DNA from: JBAZUK01 sp041661445
GTDB taxonomy: Bacteria > Chlamydiota > Chlamydiia > Chlamydiales > SM23-39
Assembly: GCA_041661445.1 (NCBI GenBank)
Contig: JBAZUK010000001.1
Span: 372,001-436,000, forward strand
Direction of reading: 5' to 3'
Length of the DNA stretch: 64,000 nt
Part shown: positions 8,522 through 17,550 of the stretch, piece after piece
Layout of the letters: each line of letters begins with the position of its first letter
Position numbering within the stretch: the stretch's first letter is position 1
Program-made: the position numbers and the translations under genes
Notes under the pieces: generated by a model
The model's input: the letters and a program-made list of their open reading frames with translations, nothing else
Database searches by the model: none
Told to the model about the DNA's origin: nothing

Positions 8522-10642
8522 TTATGATAATTTTATTCTTCCAAGTGGTTGTATTCTGATTTCAGGTACAATTTCCTGATAAGACACAACAGGCAGATCA
8601 GGGAATTCTCCTTCTATTAATTTTCTTGCAAATCTTCTTACATCAATTGCAGTGAGCAAAACAGGGGATTGCCCTCCAGGAGGGGTAGGAACTATTGTGT
8701 TTCGCATCGAATGAAGGATCATTTGAACTGAATCTGGATCTAAAGCCAGATAAGAACCTGCAGAAGTCTGCTTTATAGCGCCTCTGATCATGTCCTCAAT
8801 TTCCGGATCTAATAGGTAAACTGATAAAATTGTCTGACCCTGGGAATACTTGTATGAAATGAATCTTTTTAAAGAAGACCTGATATATTCAGTTAGAAGT
8901 ACAGTGTCTTTTTCTGTTTGCGCCCATTCGCTTAAAGCTTCTAAAATTGTTCTTAAATCTTTTATTGAAATTTGTTCCTGGACAAGCCGTTTTATAATAT
9001 CGGTCAATTTTTGCAAAGGAACCAATCTGGTTACTTCTTTTGTCAAGTCAGGATAGGATTTTTCAACAAATTCTAAAATAGCTCTAATTTCTTGTATTCC
9101 AAGGAACTCGGAAGAATATTGTCTATAGAATTTAGACAAATGCAGAATTACAACCTCAAGTGTCGTCCAATATTTAATCTTAGCTTTTTGCAGGATGTCT
9201 TTATATTTTTCATCTACCCATAAAGTTGGAAGTCCAAGAATGCTTTTTGTTTTTGTATAAGGCAAATTGTATCTTTTCAAAGTTTCTTCATTTTCATTTG
9301 TTAAAAGAGATTTAACTAATACTTTTCCTTTAACTAAAGGTACTTCGTTTAAGAAAATCAGATATTCATCAGGGCCTAGTGTTGGAGAATCTGTTCTGAC
9401 ATGCACACCCGGAAACTTGACACCTAAATCCTGATAAAGGGCATGGCGCATTTTGGGAATCATTTTATCTATGAAAGTAAGTCCCTGCTTATCTTTTGTT
9501 ATTAAAGAAGACAGATCTTTTCCAACTTCCAAAATTACAGGTAGGGTAAGAGCATAACTCTCCTGTCCACCGGAAACTACTGCATGCCCTTCTACGTCTT
9601 CGACAGTTTCGCCTGTTGCGAGCTTTTCCTTGGCTTTTTTTTGTGATAGAAAAACGACAACACCGATAACGCCGCTAACGATTGAAATCATTAAAAATGG
9701 AATAGCAGGGAATCCCGGAACCCAGGCCATTAAAAAAAGCATACCGGCGCCGATTAAAAAGGCTTTAGGTTGATTAAGAAGCTGCTCAGCGATGTCTTTT
9801 CCAAGATTGGCATCTTTCTTATCAGAAGTAACCCGCGTTGTAACGATACCGGCAGTGATGGCAATCATGATTGAAGGTATTTGAGATACTAGACCGTCGC
9901 CGATGGACAACAGGGCGTAAAGTTTTGCAGAGGCAGCCAGCGTCATGCCATGCATCGCAACGCCGATAATAAGTCCGCCTATGATATTAACTAAGGTTAT
10001 GACTATTCCAGCTATTGCATCTCCTTTAACAAACTTCATTGCACCGTCCATCGCTCCATAAAGATGGCTTTCCTTGTTTAGGGATAATCTTAGCATTCGG
10101 GCCTGATTGCTATCGATAATGCCGGATCTTAGATCTGCGTCAATACTCATCTGTTTTCCAGGCATAGCATCCAATGTAAATCTGGCTGCAACTTCAGATA
10201 CCCTTTCAGCTCCTTTAACGACAACAATGAATTGGACTATGGTAATAATTAAAAAAATGACACCGCCGACAACATAGTTCCCTCCCACTACAAAGTGACC
10301 GAAAGTAAAAATAATTTTTCCGGCATTAGCATGTAGCAGAATCTGTCTTGTTGATGAAATGTTCACTGCAAGACGATATAAGGTTGTTAATAATAAAAGA
10401 GATGGGAAGACTGATAAATGGACTGCTTTTTGTATATATAAGGAAACAAAAAGTATTGTAATAGTTGCAGTTAGGTTGAAAGAAATTAAAATGTCAATTA
10501 CATGAGGAGAAACTGGAAAGATAAGCATCATTATGATGCTTATGACAAATATTGCAAGTAATAGATCGCTAGATCTTGTTATTGTGCTTAAAGCTCTGGT
10601 CCCGCCTAAAATTCTAGTTAAATTTTCTAATATTTTGTTCAT
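8522..10642 (-). CDS. sctV: Type III secretion export gate protein SctV (LcrD/CdsV)
   Basis: 706 residues, the normal length for the FlhA/LcrD family that forms the nonameric export gate. The N-terminal half has about seven to eight membrane helices and the conserved cytoplasmic FHIPEP-region sequence VVVKGAERVSEVAARFTLDA followed by MPGKQMSIDADLRSG, which is nearly invariant in the family. The C-terminal half is the soluble ring-forming domain (residues about 360-706). Its ATG overlaps the stop of sctU (ATGA). It works with sctU, copN and the chaperone encoded in the same operon. Confidence 0.97.
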   Translation of the reverse strand: MNKILENLTRILGGTRALSTITRSSDLLLAIFVISIIMMLIFPVSPHVIDILISFNLTATITILFVSLYIQKAVHLSVFPSLLLLTTLYRLAVNISSTRQILLHANAGKIIFTFGHFVVGGNYVVGGVIFLIITIVQFIVVVKGAERVSEVAARFTLDAMPGKQMSIDADLRSGIIDSNQARMLRLSLNKESHLYGAMDGAMKFVKGDAIAGIVITLVNIIGGLIIGVAMHGMTLAASAKLYALLSIGDGLVSQIPSIMIAITAGIVTTRVTSDKKDANLGKDIAEQLLNQPKAFLIGAGMLFLMAWVPGFPAIPFLMISIVSGVIGVVVFLSQKKAKEKLATGETVEDVEGHAVVSGGQESYALTLPVILEVGKDLSSLITKDKQGLTFIDKMIPKMRHALYQDLGVKFPGVHVRTDSPTLGPDEYLIFLNEVPLVKGKVLVKSLLTNENEETLKRYNLPYTKTKSILGLPTLWVDEKYKDILQKAKIKYWTTLEVVILHLSKFYRQYSSEFLGIQEIRAILEFVEKSYPDLTKEVTRLVPLQKLTDIIKRLVQEQISIKDLRTILEALSEWAQTEKDTVLLTEYIRSSLKRFISYKYSQGQTILSVYLLDPEIEDMIRGAIKQTSAGSYLALDPDSVQMILHSMRNTIVPTPPGGQSPVLLTAIDVRRFARKLIEGEFPDLPVVSYQEIVPEIRIQPLGRIKLS

Positions 10643-11712
10643 TGAAATAATCCTATATTAACATCTGGCATTTCTTCCATTGTTTCTATCCATTTTAATA
10701 TTGTAGCGATAGCCTTGTACGTTTCTTTTGGAATATAATCTCCAATTTTGCCAATTGCAAACAACTGTCTTGCTAATTCTACATTTCTCATAACTGGTAT
10801 ATGATTATCAATACCTATTTTTATTATTTGTTCAGCCATCGTTCCCTGTCCCATTATTAAAATTGTCGGAACGGGATCTTTTTCCTCTTCAAAGCCTAAA
10901 GCTACGGCAATATGGGTCGGGTTTGTAATAATTGCACGTGCCCGTTTTGCAGCTGAAGGTCCTTCTGAATAAGCTATTTCTCTAAATTGTTCTCTTCTTT
11001 TTCCTTTGATCTGAGGGTCACCTTCAGTATCTTTGAATTCCTGTTTTAATTCAAATCTTTCCATCATCATTTCTTTAGCAAATTGTCTTTTTTGGAAAGC
11101 TAAATCAAAAAGAGCGACAACAAGAAAAAAAATACCGACCTGAATAGCTACCTTTTTTAAAAAACTCTCGATAATTACAGCGCTTGCAATCGCAGGAAAT
11201 TTTACAGACATGATGACCTCGGGGATCATGTTCTTTATAATTATATAAATGATTATCCCTGCTCCAATAATTTTAGCGCAGGATTTGAGCAGTTCGACCA
11301 AAACCTTTAACTTGAATTTCTGTTTTATGCCTTCAACCGGGTTTAATTTTTTTAAATCAAATTTCATTGCCTCAAAAGAAAACATCGGGCCTATTATCAA
11401 AAAGTTTGCCAATACTCCGACAACTGCAACAATAATTACTATGGGAAAACTGCTAATTAGGATTACGTTTATGGCCTCGATCAATAATGCAACAGCTTTA
11501 TATTGAAGGTTTCCGCCGCTTGCGATAGTTTTCAAGCAGGTAACCAGATATCCAGCGAGATATTTATATAGATATGAAGAGGCCATCAGGGTTCCAAAGA
11601 TTGCGACGACGAAGGTGAATGCTGATGGAAAATCTTGAGATTTTGCAACCTGTCCTTTTTTTCTAGCGTCTCTAAGTTTCTTAGGGGTGGCTTTCTCGGT
11701 TTTTTCTGCCAT
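10639..11712 (-). CDS. sctU: Type III secretion switch protein SctU (YscU/CdsU)
   Basis: 357 residues, with the family start MAEKTEKATPKKLRDARKKG, four hydrophobic segments (about 32-60, 85-110, 145-172 and 185-207) and a cytoplasmic domain containing the self-cleavage motif N264-P265-T266-H267 within IITNPTHIAVAL. Cleavage after the Asn lets the protein switch export from needle subunits to effectors. It is the first gene of the minus-strand operon sctU-sctV-copN-scc1-malQ. No promoter could be picked with confidence in the very A+T-rich 727 bases upstream. Confidence 0.97.
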   Translation of the reverse strand: MAEKTEKATPKKLRDARKKGQVAKSQDFPSAFTFVVAIFGTLMASSYLYKYLAGYLVTCLKTIASGGNLQYKAVALLIEAINVILISSFPIVIIVAVVGVLANFLIIGPMFSFEAMKFDLKKLNPVEGIKQKFKLKVLVELLKSCAKIIGAGIIIYIIIKNMIPEVIMSVKFPAIASAVIIESFLKKVAIQVGIFFLVVALFDLAFQKRQFAKEMMMERFELKQEFKDTEGDPQIKGKRREQFREIAYSEGPSAAKRARAIITNPTHIAVALGFEEEKDPVPTILIMGQGTMAEQIIKIGIDNHIPVMRNVELARQLFAIGKIGDYIPKETYKAIATILKWIETMEEMPDVNIGLFQ

Positions 11713-12439
11713 GGTTAGTTAACTGGTTATCAGATTATATTTTTTATAATACTGTTATTGCATCTCCATTTATTACTATATTAAATAAAGCATTTTATAG
11801 GAAACTTCTTGTGTTTTTTTTTCTTGTTTTTTTTATTGTGAATATCTCATTAAATTTTTTTACTAAAGATATTTAATAAAGTTTTCTCAAGGATAAAATA
11901 AACCTATTAAGAGTATTAACCGTTCGAATTTGAATATAGCCGAATGACAAAAGTGCTGTTGATGGAACATATATCACTTCGACGATCTTGTATATTTTGT
12001 TAAAAAAATATCGGAAACATATCTACTAATGAAAATTCCAGGCTCAATACTAAAAATTATATACAATTTTTTTGTTAATATCTCAGTTTTGCAACATTTC
12101 TAAAAAAAGAAGAAAATGAAAATCTTTTGACAAAGGAAGATTGTGAAATTGCCTTTTTATTGCACCGTTTTGCTTAGCTAAGTCAGATAGAATCTAGCCT
12201 GTATCTAAAATTCAGGAGTTGGTTTTAGGAATTTAGAGAGCTAAGTAAAGAAAATATATAATTTTTTTTCATAAAAAAATCAAATATAACAATCTTATTT
12301 TTAAATATTTATGTCTCTCTTGCGCCTGTTTTTCGTTATTGTTTTAAGTTAATATGATTTATTAATTTAAATAATTAAATTATTGATAATTAATAAAATT
12401 AATTTGAATTAAAATCATAATTATAATATAAAAGTAATT
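11713..12439. other. 727-base non-coding stretch with a possible decayed frame
   Basis: This divergent region separates sctU (minus) from the Tyr-repeat gene (plus) and must carry both promoters. On the plus strand, about 12080-12245 can be read as a frame of some 60 residues interrupted by TAG at two places (it contains LLTKEDCEIAFLLHRFA before the first). The codon pattern looks protein-like but nothing was recognised, so a dead gene is only a possibility. The segment 12320-12440 is almost pure A+T. Confidence 0.35.
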
Positions 12440-12910
12440 ATGAGAAAGAGATTAAAAATATATATTATTTTTTTTGTTTCAATAGTAATCATTTTGGGTT
12501 CGGTTTTTTTAGTTCAGGAACTTCCAAAGGAAAATAACATCTTTCAAAAGGCATATATTCGATTTAGATTTAATATCGGTCCTCATAGGGATTATTATTA
12601 TAGGGACTATTATTATCGTGATTACTATTACAACTATGGGTATGCAAGAGTCGAACTTGAAGTACAAAATGAGTTCAATAAGCATGTAAATAATGTTCAA
12701 TTGGACGGATATTTAATTATTGGCGATACATTTAAAAATTTATCCAGATCGAAAATTTTTTCGTTAAGACCGGGTAATCATACTATTTCATGGACTGTAA
12801 GTTCAAGCTTTTGGCCTGGGTATAAAACTTATAGAAAAAACATAAGAATATTCCGTGGCGACAACTATGTTTATATCATGATAAAAGGTGATAAAATTTA
12901 TATAGATTAA
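12440..12910 (+). CDS. Small membrane-anchored protein with RDYYY repeats
   Basis: 156 residues: a basic N-terminus and one hydrophobic helix (residues about 7-26, a signal anchor or uncleaved signal peptide), then three consecutive copies of Arg-Asp-Tyr-Tyr-Tyr at residues 50-64, and a beta-rich C-terminal part (ARVELEVQNEF, LDGYLIIGDTF, GNHTISWTVSSSFWPGY) that looks like a small immunoglobulin-like or lipocalin-like extracytoplasmic domain. No Cys lipobox. It is monocistronic and followed by a strong terminator. The repeat gives an exposed Tyr/Arg patch, which could bind polyanions or be a host tyrosine-kinase target; this is speculation. No family recognised. Confidence 0.6.
   Translation: MRKRLKIYIIFFVSIVIILGSVFLVQELPKENNIFQKAYIRFRFNIGPHRDYYYRDYYYRDYYYNYGYARVELEVQNEFNKHVNNVQLDGYLIIGDTFKNLSRSKIFSLRPGNHTISWTVSSSFWPGYKTYRKNIRIFRGDNYVYIMIKGDKIYID
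12587..12631 (+). repeat. Three in-frame 15-base repeats encoding RDYYY
   Basis: Units AGGGATTATTATTAT, AGGGACTATTATTAT and CGTGATTACTATTAC encode the same five residues, with the third differing by synonymous changes only. Synonymous drift with conserved protein suggests the amino-acid repeat is under selection. Confidence 0.85.
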
Positions 12911-12944
12911 AACCTATGCTATATTCGTTGCCTAGGTTTCGAAA

Positions 12945-12985
12945 AAGGGAGAAGGCAGTTTGTTTTTCTCCCTTGATTTTTTTTA
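12945..12985 (+). terminator. Rho-independent terminator after the Tyr-repeat gene
   Basis: AAGGGAGAA (12945-12953) pairs with TTCTCCCTT (12966-12974), followed after two bases by a run of T. It lies 35 bases after the stop codon. The rest of the 309-base gap to 13219 is A+T-rich and shows nothing else recognisable. Confidence 0.8.
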
Positions 12986-13219
12986 ATTATTAAAATCTTT
13001 TTTATTAGTTTTTTTTGAAAAAATTCCTGAAAAAATTTGATTTATAAATGAAAAAAAATTAAAATTAATATAAAAATCAGTTTTGATTTTTCAATAACTA
13101 ATGGTGAAATAATGAAAATTCTTGGATTAGCCCGCTAATAATTAATATTAGTACAATAATTTGTCCCATTTCATTTTTGAAATGAATTTTTATTAATTTT
13201 ACTTTTAGGTCTTAATTAT

Positions 13220-13975
13220 ATGAATAAAATACTGTTAAAAATAAAAAATATTAACAAAGCTTATCCTTTTTTAAAAAAGAATCTGAAGAAAGTACTTTTA
13301 GATATCAATTTTGAAATTTATCAAGGTGAAATAATCAGTCTTCTTGGTGTAAATGGTGCTGGGAAAACAACCTTATCATCTATCATCGCAAGCCTTATTC
13401 CTCCATCGGGCGGGGATATCTTATGGGAAGATTCTACAATCTATGAAAATCTTTTGGCATATCGTAGAATTATAGGTTTTTGTCCTCAAAACCAGAACCT
13501 TGATCCCAGTTTGACTCTAGAGCAGAATTTAATTTTTCAAGGAAGATATTACGGTCTTTCGAAAGAAGAGATAAAAAATAGGACTGAATATCTGCTTAAG
13601 ATATTTGATTTGGAAGAATACGCCAAATTAAAAGTTGATGTTTTATCCGGCGGTTATAAACAGAGATTTTCGATTGCAAGAACTCTTGTCCACAATCCAA
13701 AACTTGTTATATTGGATGAGCCTACAGTAGGTCTAGATCCGCAAGTGCGACATAAATTATGGGATTATATCTTATTTTTAAAAAACGAGGGCATTTCGGT
13801 TCTGTTGACAACTCATTATTTAGACGAGGCAGAAGTATTATCTGATAGGGTCTGTGTTATTGATCAGGGAAAAATAAAAATTCTTGATACTCCTGAAAAA
13901 CTCATAAAGGATCTGATGAAGAATAATCTCGAAGAAGTTTTTCTGCATTTATTGAAAAAAGAGGAGGCTTTATGA
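13220..13975 (+). CDS. ABC exporter ATP-binding subunit
   Basis: 251 residues with all ATPase motifs: Walker A GVNGAGKT (43-50), signature LSGG (142-145), Walker B LVILDEP (162-168), D-loop GLDP and switch His in LLTTHYLDEAE. The type is that of drug, lantibiotic and O-antigen ABC-2 exporters (CcmA/NodI/DrrA group). The stop overlaps the permease start by four bases (ATGA). With the permease and the following pentapeptide-repeat protein it forms a three-gene unit similar in make-up to the mcbF-mcbE-mcbG self-immunity genes of microcin B17. The substrate cannot be read from sequence. Confidence 0.9.
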   Translation: MNKILLKIKNINKAYPFLKKNLKKVLLDINFEIYQGEIISLLGVNGAGKTTLSSIIASLIPPSGGDILWEDSTIYENLLAYRRIIGFCPQNQNLDPSLTLEQNLIFQGRYYGLSKEEIKNRTEYLLKIFDLEEYAKLKVDVLSGGYKQRFSIARTLVHNPKLVILDEPTVGLDPQVRHKLWDYILFLKNEGISVLLTTHYLDEAEVLSDRVCVIDQGKIKILDTPEKLIKDLMKNNLEEVFLHLLKKEEAL

Positions 13976-14748
13976 TCTCGAATATGAGATGTTTTTTAGA
14001 AATTATTCGAAAGGAAATCTATCTTTTTTTTAAAGAATTTATAAGCAGATTTATAGATATCTCAATAATTCTTGCTACTAATGTTATTGTTTTCGGATAT
14101 TTAATGGCAGGAGTGGGAATAAAAGTTAACTATGGATCGATCATCTTAGTTGGTGCAATAGCGAGCTTTGGGCTTTTTGAAACTATTGGAAAAGCAACTT
14201 ATCTTGCTCAAGACGTGACAGATAAAAAAATTTCAAATTTTTTAATATTGCCAATTTCATCTTCTTATGTTTTCATAGCTATCGCAATTTCCTGGGCTAT
14301 TTGTACAAGTATGCTCTCACTTTGTCTTTTCCCTATAGGGAAACTGATTCTCTGGAATAATTTAGATCTCTCTAACTTTTCTTTTTTTAAATTTATTTTA
14401 ATTTTTTCAACCGGAAATTTATTTTACGGCTTTTTTTCATTATGGATCTCATCGTTAGTTATGAATTTGAGAAATGTTTCCTGGCTTTGGTGCAGAATTA
14501 TAAACCCGCTTTTTATGTTCTGCGGGTACTATTATTCTTGGAGAGCAGTTTATAATTTATCCCATCTGATAGCTTATTTTCATTTTGTAAATCCGCTTTT
14601 ATATATACTTGAAGCAACCAAGGCATCTGTCTTGGGTCAAGGGGAATATTTGCCGTTTTGGATTTGCTGTTGTATGTTATGGTTATTTATAGGCATTTTT
14701 GCTTTTGATGCGGTCCGAAGATTTAGAAAAAGACTTGATTTTATTTAA
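13972..14748 (+). CDS. ABC-2 type exporter permease
   Basis: 258 residues with six hydrophobic segments arranged as in ABC-2 permeases (NodJ/DrrB/McbE-like), including a conserved-looking C-terminal region VNPLLYILEATKASVLG, the typical place of the family's NPL motif. It partners the ATPase whose gene it overlaps. Expected to sit in the inner membrane and export a hydrophobic or peptide-like compound. Size (about 250 residues) matches immunity-type exporters more than large macrolide pumps. Confidence 0.85.
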   Translation: MISNMRCFLEIIRKEIYLFFKEFISRFIDISIILATNVIVFGYLMAGVGIKVNYGSIILVGAIASFGLFETIGKATYLAQDVTDKKISNFLILPISSSYVFIAIAISWAICTSMLSLCLFPIGKLILWNNLDLSNFSFFKFILIFSTGNLFYGFFSLWISSLVMNLRNVSWLWCRIINPLFMFCGYYYSWRAVYNLSHLIAYFHFVNPLLYILEATKASVLGQGEYLPFWICCCMLWLFIGIFAFDAVRRFRKRLDFI

Positions 14749-14785
14749 AATAAAAAAAGATTTTTATGAAAATATTGGAGAAGAA

Positions 14786-15361
14786 ATGATGGAAAATGAA
14801 GTCTTTGAAAATGAAGTTTATCTGAAACAAAATTTTTCCAAGCAAATCTTAGTGTATAAGAGCTATATAAACTGTAGATTTGAAAATTGTGATTTTTCTA
14901 ACACGGATCTATCGAACTTTCAATTTGCAAATTCAGTTTTTTATCAATGTAATTTTAGCTTGACCAATATTGAAAAAACACGTTTTCAGGATGTGATTTT
15001 CAATGAAAGCAAATTTGTCGGGATTAATTTTTTTAAAGCGGATAAATTTTTATTGTCATTTCAATTTAAAAAATGTTTGATCGACACTTGCAATTTTTCT
15101 GATCTGATGTTAAAAAACACATCTTTTTATGAATCTATCTTAAGAAGTTGTGATTTTAAAAATAGCGATCTTGCTAATGCAGATTTCAGAAAAACGGATT
15201 TAAATGGGGCATTGTTTCATAACGCTAATTTATCTAAAGCTGATTTTACCGAAGCGATCAACTATTCTATCGATCCATTAAACAACAAACTGCAAAAAGC
15301 AAAATTTTCAATACCTGAGGTTTATTCATTATTATCTTCTTTTAACATAATAATTGAATAA
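14786..15361 (+). CDS. Pentapeptide-repeat protein, McbG/Qnr-like
   Basis: 191 residues from the ATG at 14786, chosen because GGAG lies five bases upstream and because earlier in-frame starts fall inside the permease gene. Repeats of the A(D/N)LXX/CXFXX type run from about residue 20 to 165 (CRFENCDFSNTDLSNFQF, SCDFKNSDLANADFRKTDL, GALFHNANLSKADF), giving a right-handed quadrilateral beta-helix. A non-repeat C-terminal tail (YSIDPLNNKLQKAKFSIPEV and a short helix) is the type seen in McbG-like proteins. Members such as McbG, MfpA and Qnr protect DNA gyrase from inhibitors by mimicking DNA. Placement after an ABC exporter supports a protective role; direct gyrase binding is inference. Confidence 0.8.
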   Translation: MMENEVFENEVYLKQNFSKQILVYKSYINCRFENCDFSNTDLSNFQFANSVFYQCNFSLTNIEKTRFQDVIFNESKFVGINFFKADKFLLSFQFKKCLIDTCNFSDLMLKNTSFYESILRSCDFKNSDLANADFRKTDLNGALFHNANLSKADFTEAINYSIDPLNNKLQKAKFSIPEVYSLLSSFNIIIE

Positions 15362-15464
15362 GCCTTTGGGTATTAAGCAAAATGACTTAACCTTTTAGAT
15401 TAATCTGCTTACTTGCGCACTAATGCGGTTCTTATAATTTTCTATATTAAATTTATTTTTTCTG

Positions 15465-15495
15465 TTGACCATAACGTTACGTAATACTTTATTAT
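15465..15495 (+). promoter_or_regulatory. MerR-type promoter with 19-base spacer and operator dyad
   Basis: TTGACC (15465-15470) and TATTAT (15490-15495) are separated by 19 bases instead of the usual 17, the hallmark of promoters twisted into activity by MerR-family activators. The spacer holds the near-dyad ATAACG-TTA-CGTAAT (15471-15485). The start codon of the MerR/TipAS gene lies 33 bases after the -10, so autoregulation is expected. The TTG of the -35 box could be mistaken for a start codon in frame with the gene. Confidence 0.7.
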
Positions 15496-15527
15496 TAGGT
15501 GAATTTAAAAAAATTAAAGAAATATTG

Positions 15528-16292
15528 ATGGTTTACACAGTAAAAAAGCTATCTGAGATTTCAAAAGTAAGTATCAGAACGTTGCATTTTTATGATGACA
15601 TCGGTCTTTTAAAGCCTTCGTATATCGGATCTAACGGATATAGATATTATGAGGAAAAGCAACTTCTGCTTCTGCAGCAAATTTTGTTTTTTAAAGAATT
15701 GGGCCTTGAGCTTAAAGAGATCCATAAAATTGTATCTAGAAAAGATTTTGATAAGCTTCTTGCTTTAACATCTCATAGGAATGTTCTGAAAAATGAATTA
15801 CTCAGAATAAAAAAGATTATCGCAACTATTGATAAAACAGTTAAACATTTGAAAGGAGTAAAAAAAATGAAAGATGATGAGATGTATTTAGGTTTTAATA
15901 AAGAAAAACAAAGGGAGTATGAAAAATATTTAGTTAACCGTTTCGGAGAAAAGGTGAATAACGATATTCACGAATCAAATCAAAAAATGAAGAAATGGAC
16001 AAAGGAAGAGTTAAAAGAAAATCAAAAAGAGTTTAGCGATATTTGCTCTGAATTGGTTTTATTGTTAAATAACAATTTCAAAGCAGAATCGAAAGAAGTG
16101 CAAAATATCATCTTACGACATTATGAATGGTTAAAAAAATATTGGACGCCTAGTAGAGAATCCTATATAGGTCTTGGAAAATGTTATATTGAATATGAAT
16201 GGAAGACGGCTTTTAAAGTTGATCCAGAACATCCCAGACTAGCAAAGTTTTTAGCGGACGGTATGAAAATTTTTGCAGAAAAAAATCTCTAA
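15528..16292 (+). CDS. MerR-family regulator with TipAS drug-binding domain
   Basis: 254 residues from the ATG at 15528. Residues 1-70 form the MerR winged helix (VYTVKKLSEISKVSIRTLHFYDDIGLL, then GYRYYEEKQLLLLQQILFFKELG), followed by a long dimerisation helix and a TipAS domain (about 115-254, with EMYLGFNKEKQREYEKYLVNRFG and YEWLKKYWTP). In Streptomyces TipAL the TipAS part binds thiopeptide antibiotics and switches on transcription. MTA-like relatives sense multiple drugs. The adjacent 19-base-spacer promoter fits self-activation, and the upstream ABC/pentapeptide genes are candidate partners, although they lie before this promoter. Confidence 0.88.
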   Translation: MVYTVKKLSEISKVSIRTLHFYDDIGLLKPSYIGSNGYRYYEEKQLLLLQQILFFKELGLELKEIHKIVSRKDFDKLLALTSHRNVLKNELLRIKKIIATIDKTVKHLKGVKKMKDDEMYLGFNKEKQREYEKYLVNRFGEKVNNDIHESNQKMKKWTKEELKENQKEFSDICSELVLLLNNNFKAESKEVQNIILRHYEWLKKYWTPSRESYIGLGKCYIEYEWKTAFKVDPEHPRLAKFLADGMKIFAEKNL

Positions 16293-16358
16293 TAAGACAA
16301 GAATTTAATATTTAGAAATTAGAGTCTGACAAATCTATTTTAAAAGGATTGTATTTTT

Positions 16359-16814
16359 ATGGGAAATAGGAATTTAAATGTTTATGATGTAGAACCGGAT
16401 GATTTTATAACAGATGTTATCTCATGCGCCTGCATTATTAAATTTAATAATAGAATCCTTTTCTTAAAAAAAGCACCTAAGAAATGGTCTGAAAATTTGT
16501 GGGGGATCCCTTGCGGAAAAGTTAAAGTTGGGGAAGATATTTTTGAAGCAGTGGTCCGTGAAATAAAAGAAGAAACGGGGTTTAAAATTCAAAGCGAATC
16601 ATTAAAATATTTAGGCAGATTATTCATCATTCAAAATGATCTAATTCATAATGTCCATAATGTTTTCAGCTGTGATTTATCTGAGGAAGCACCCGTTTGT
16701 TTATCTGATGAACATTCCGATTATAGATGGCTGAATAAAAATGAAATAGCAAGTTATCCATTAATACCAAATCAGGATAAAGTACTCTTAAAATTTAAAG
16801 CTTTTGAATCCTAA
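16359..16814 (+). CDS. NUDIX hydrolase
   Basis: 151 residues with a perfect NUDIX box, G53-x5-E59-x7-R67-E68-x2-E71-E72-x-G74-F75, which binds Mg2+ and hydrolyses nucleoside diphosphates linked to another group. The surrounding sequence (ISCACIIKFNNRILFLKKAPKKW, WGIPCGKV) resembles 8-oxo-dGTP/CTP pyrophosphohydrolase-like housekeeping NUDIX proteins, but the substrate cannot be settled. It follows the MerR/TipAS gene by 66 bases on the same strand and may be co-transcribed. A second, unrelated-looking NUDIX gene is at 39318. Confidence 0.9.
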   Translation: MGNRNLNVYDVEPDDFITDVISCACIIKFNNRILFLKKAPKKWSENLWGIPCGKVKVGEDIFEAVVREIKEETGFKIQSESLKYLGRLFIIQNDLIHNVHNVFSCDLSEEAPVCLSDEHSDYRWLNKNEIASYPLIPNQDKVLLKFKAFES

Positions 16815-16886
16815 AGATATTTTCCATCTGCTGGTTTTAATCAGAAATCTTGTATGATAACCAAAAGACTAAGGCATTAGCTTTTC

Positions 16887-17336
16887 TTATATTGATGAAG
16901 TAGAAGAATTTTTAGGAGCAGAAAAAAGACTTTGCTCCCATTCAGGAGTTGCTACATATCCCTGCACTCTGATTTTCATTTCCCTGTCCCAGTTATCAGG
17001 AATTCCATTAGAAGTTTCTTTTCTGCTTTCGATTTTCACATTGCAGCTAAGTCTTGCAAAACAGCCGCCTTCCTGCAACGATTGCGTTAATTTTTTGAAT
17101 ATTTCGATAAGCTCGGACAAATATGCTGATTTATCGAAACCGACTAAAAAAATTCTTTCGATTTTATGGTTAAGCTCATAATAACATTGGAATTCATCAT
17201 TTTCTAATTTGTAAGGTATTGAAAGAATTTTTAGAGTTATTTTTTGGATTTTATAGTTCTCTTGTGTTAATTTTTCAGCTCCTGAAATAATGTATGAAAC
17301 TACACTTTGTGAATGTAAAACTGTTGGTGAGGTCAT
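16887..17336 (-). CDS. Conserved-looking hypothetical protein
   Basis: 149 residues, soluble, alpha/beta pattern with a central helix (KSAYLSELIEIFKKLTQSLQEGG) flanked by strands (IERIFLVGF, FARLSCNVKIES, EMKIRVQGYVATP). The C-terminus is Ser-rich and disordered (SAPKNSSTSSI). No signal peptide, membrane helix or catalytic motif. Its gene is isolated and convergent with the NUDIX gene, and the start is preceded by only a weak ribosome-binding stretch (AAGAAAA). Function unknown; the size would suit a secretion chaperone, but nothing specific supports that. Confidence 0.55.
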   Translation of the reverse strand: MTSPTVLHSQSVVSYIISGAEKLTQENYKIQKITLKILSIPYKLENDEFQCYYELNHKIERIFLVGFDKSAYLSELIEIFKKLTQSLQEGGCFARLSCNVKIESRKETSNGIPDNWDREMKIRVQGYVATPEWEQSLFSAPKNSSTSSI

Positions 17337-17550
17337 AATTTTCTTGGCTTGATGAAATTTTACAAAATGATTGCAAAATTTTGGAATAAATCTAGTTTTT
17401 TTGTTTTTTAATTTTGATTTAAGCTGAGAATAAATTTACTAAAATAAAAAATATACAAGGTTTTCTAAGAGAGATTTGAATCCAAGTTACTTTTTAGTTT
17501 GAATAAAATTAGGGTTAGCTCTAAAATTGTTGTCTACCAAATGAATTTTT

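Noticed and set aside
12080..12245. Possible protein-coding remnant after sctU
   Set aside because: Two TAG codons and no recognisable family; kept only as a remark in the gap entry.
15465..15527. TTG codon as start of the MerR/TipAS gene
   Set aside because: The TTG is the -35 box of the MerR-type promoter; ATG at 15528 begins the MVYTVKKLS sequence that is the normal MerR N-terminus.
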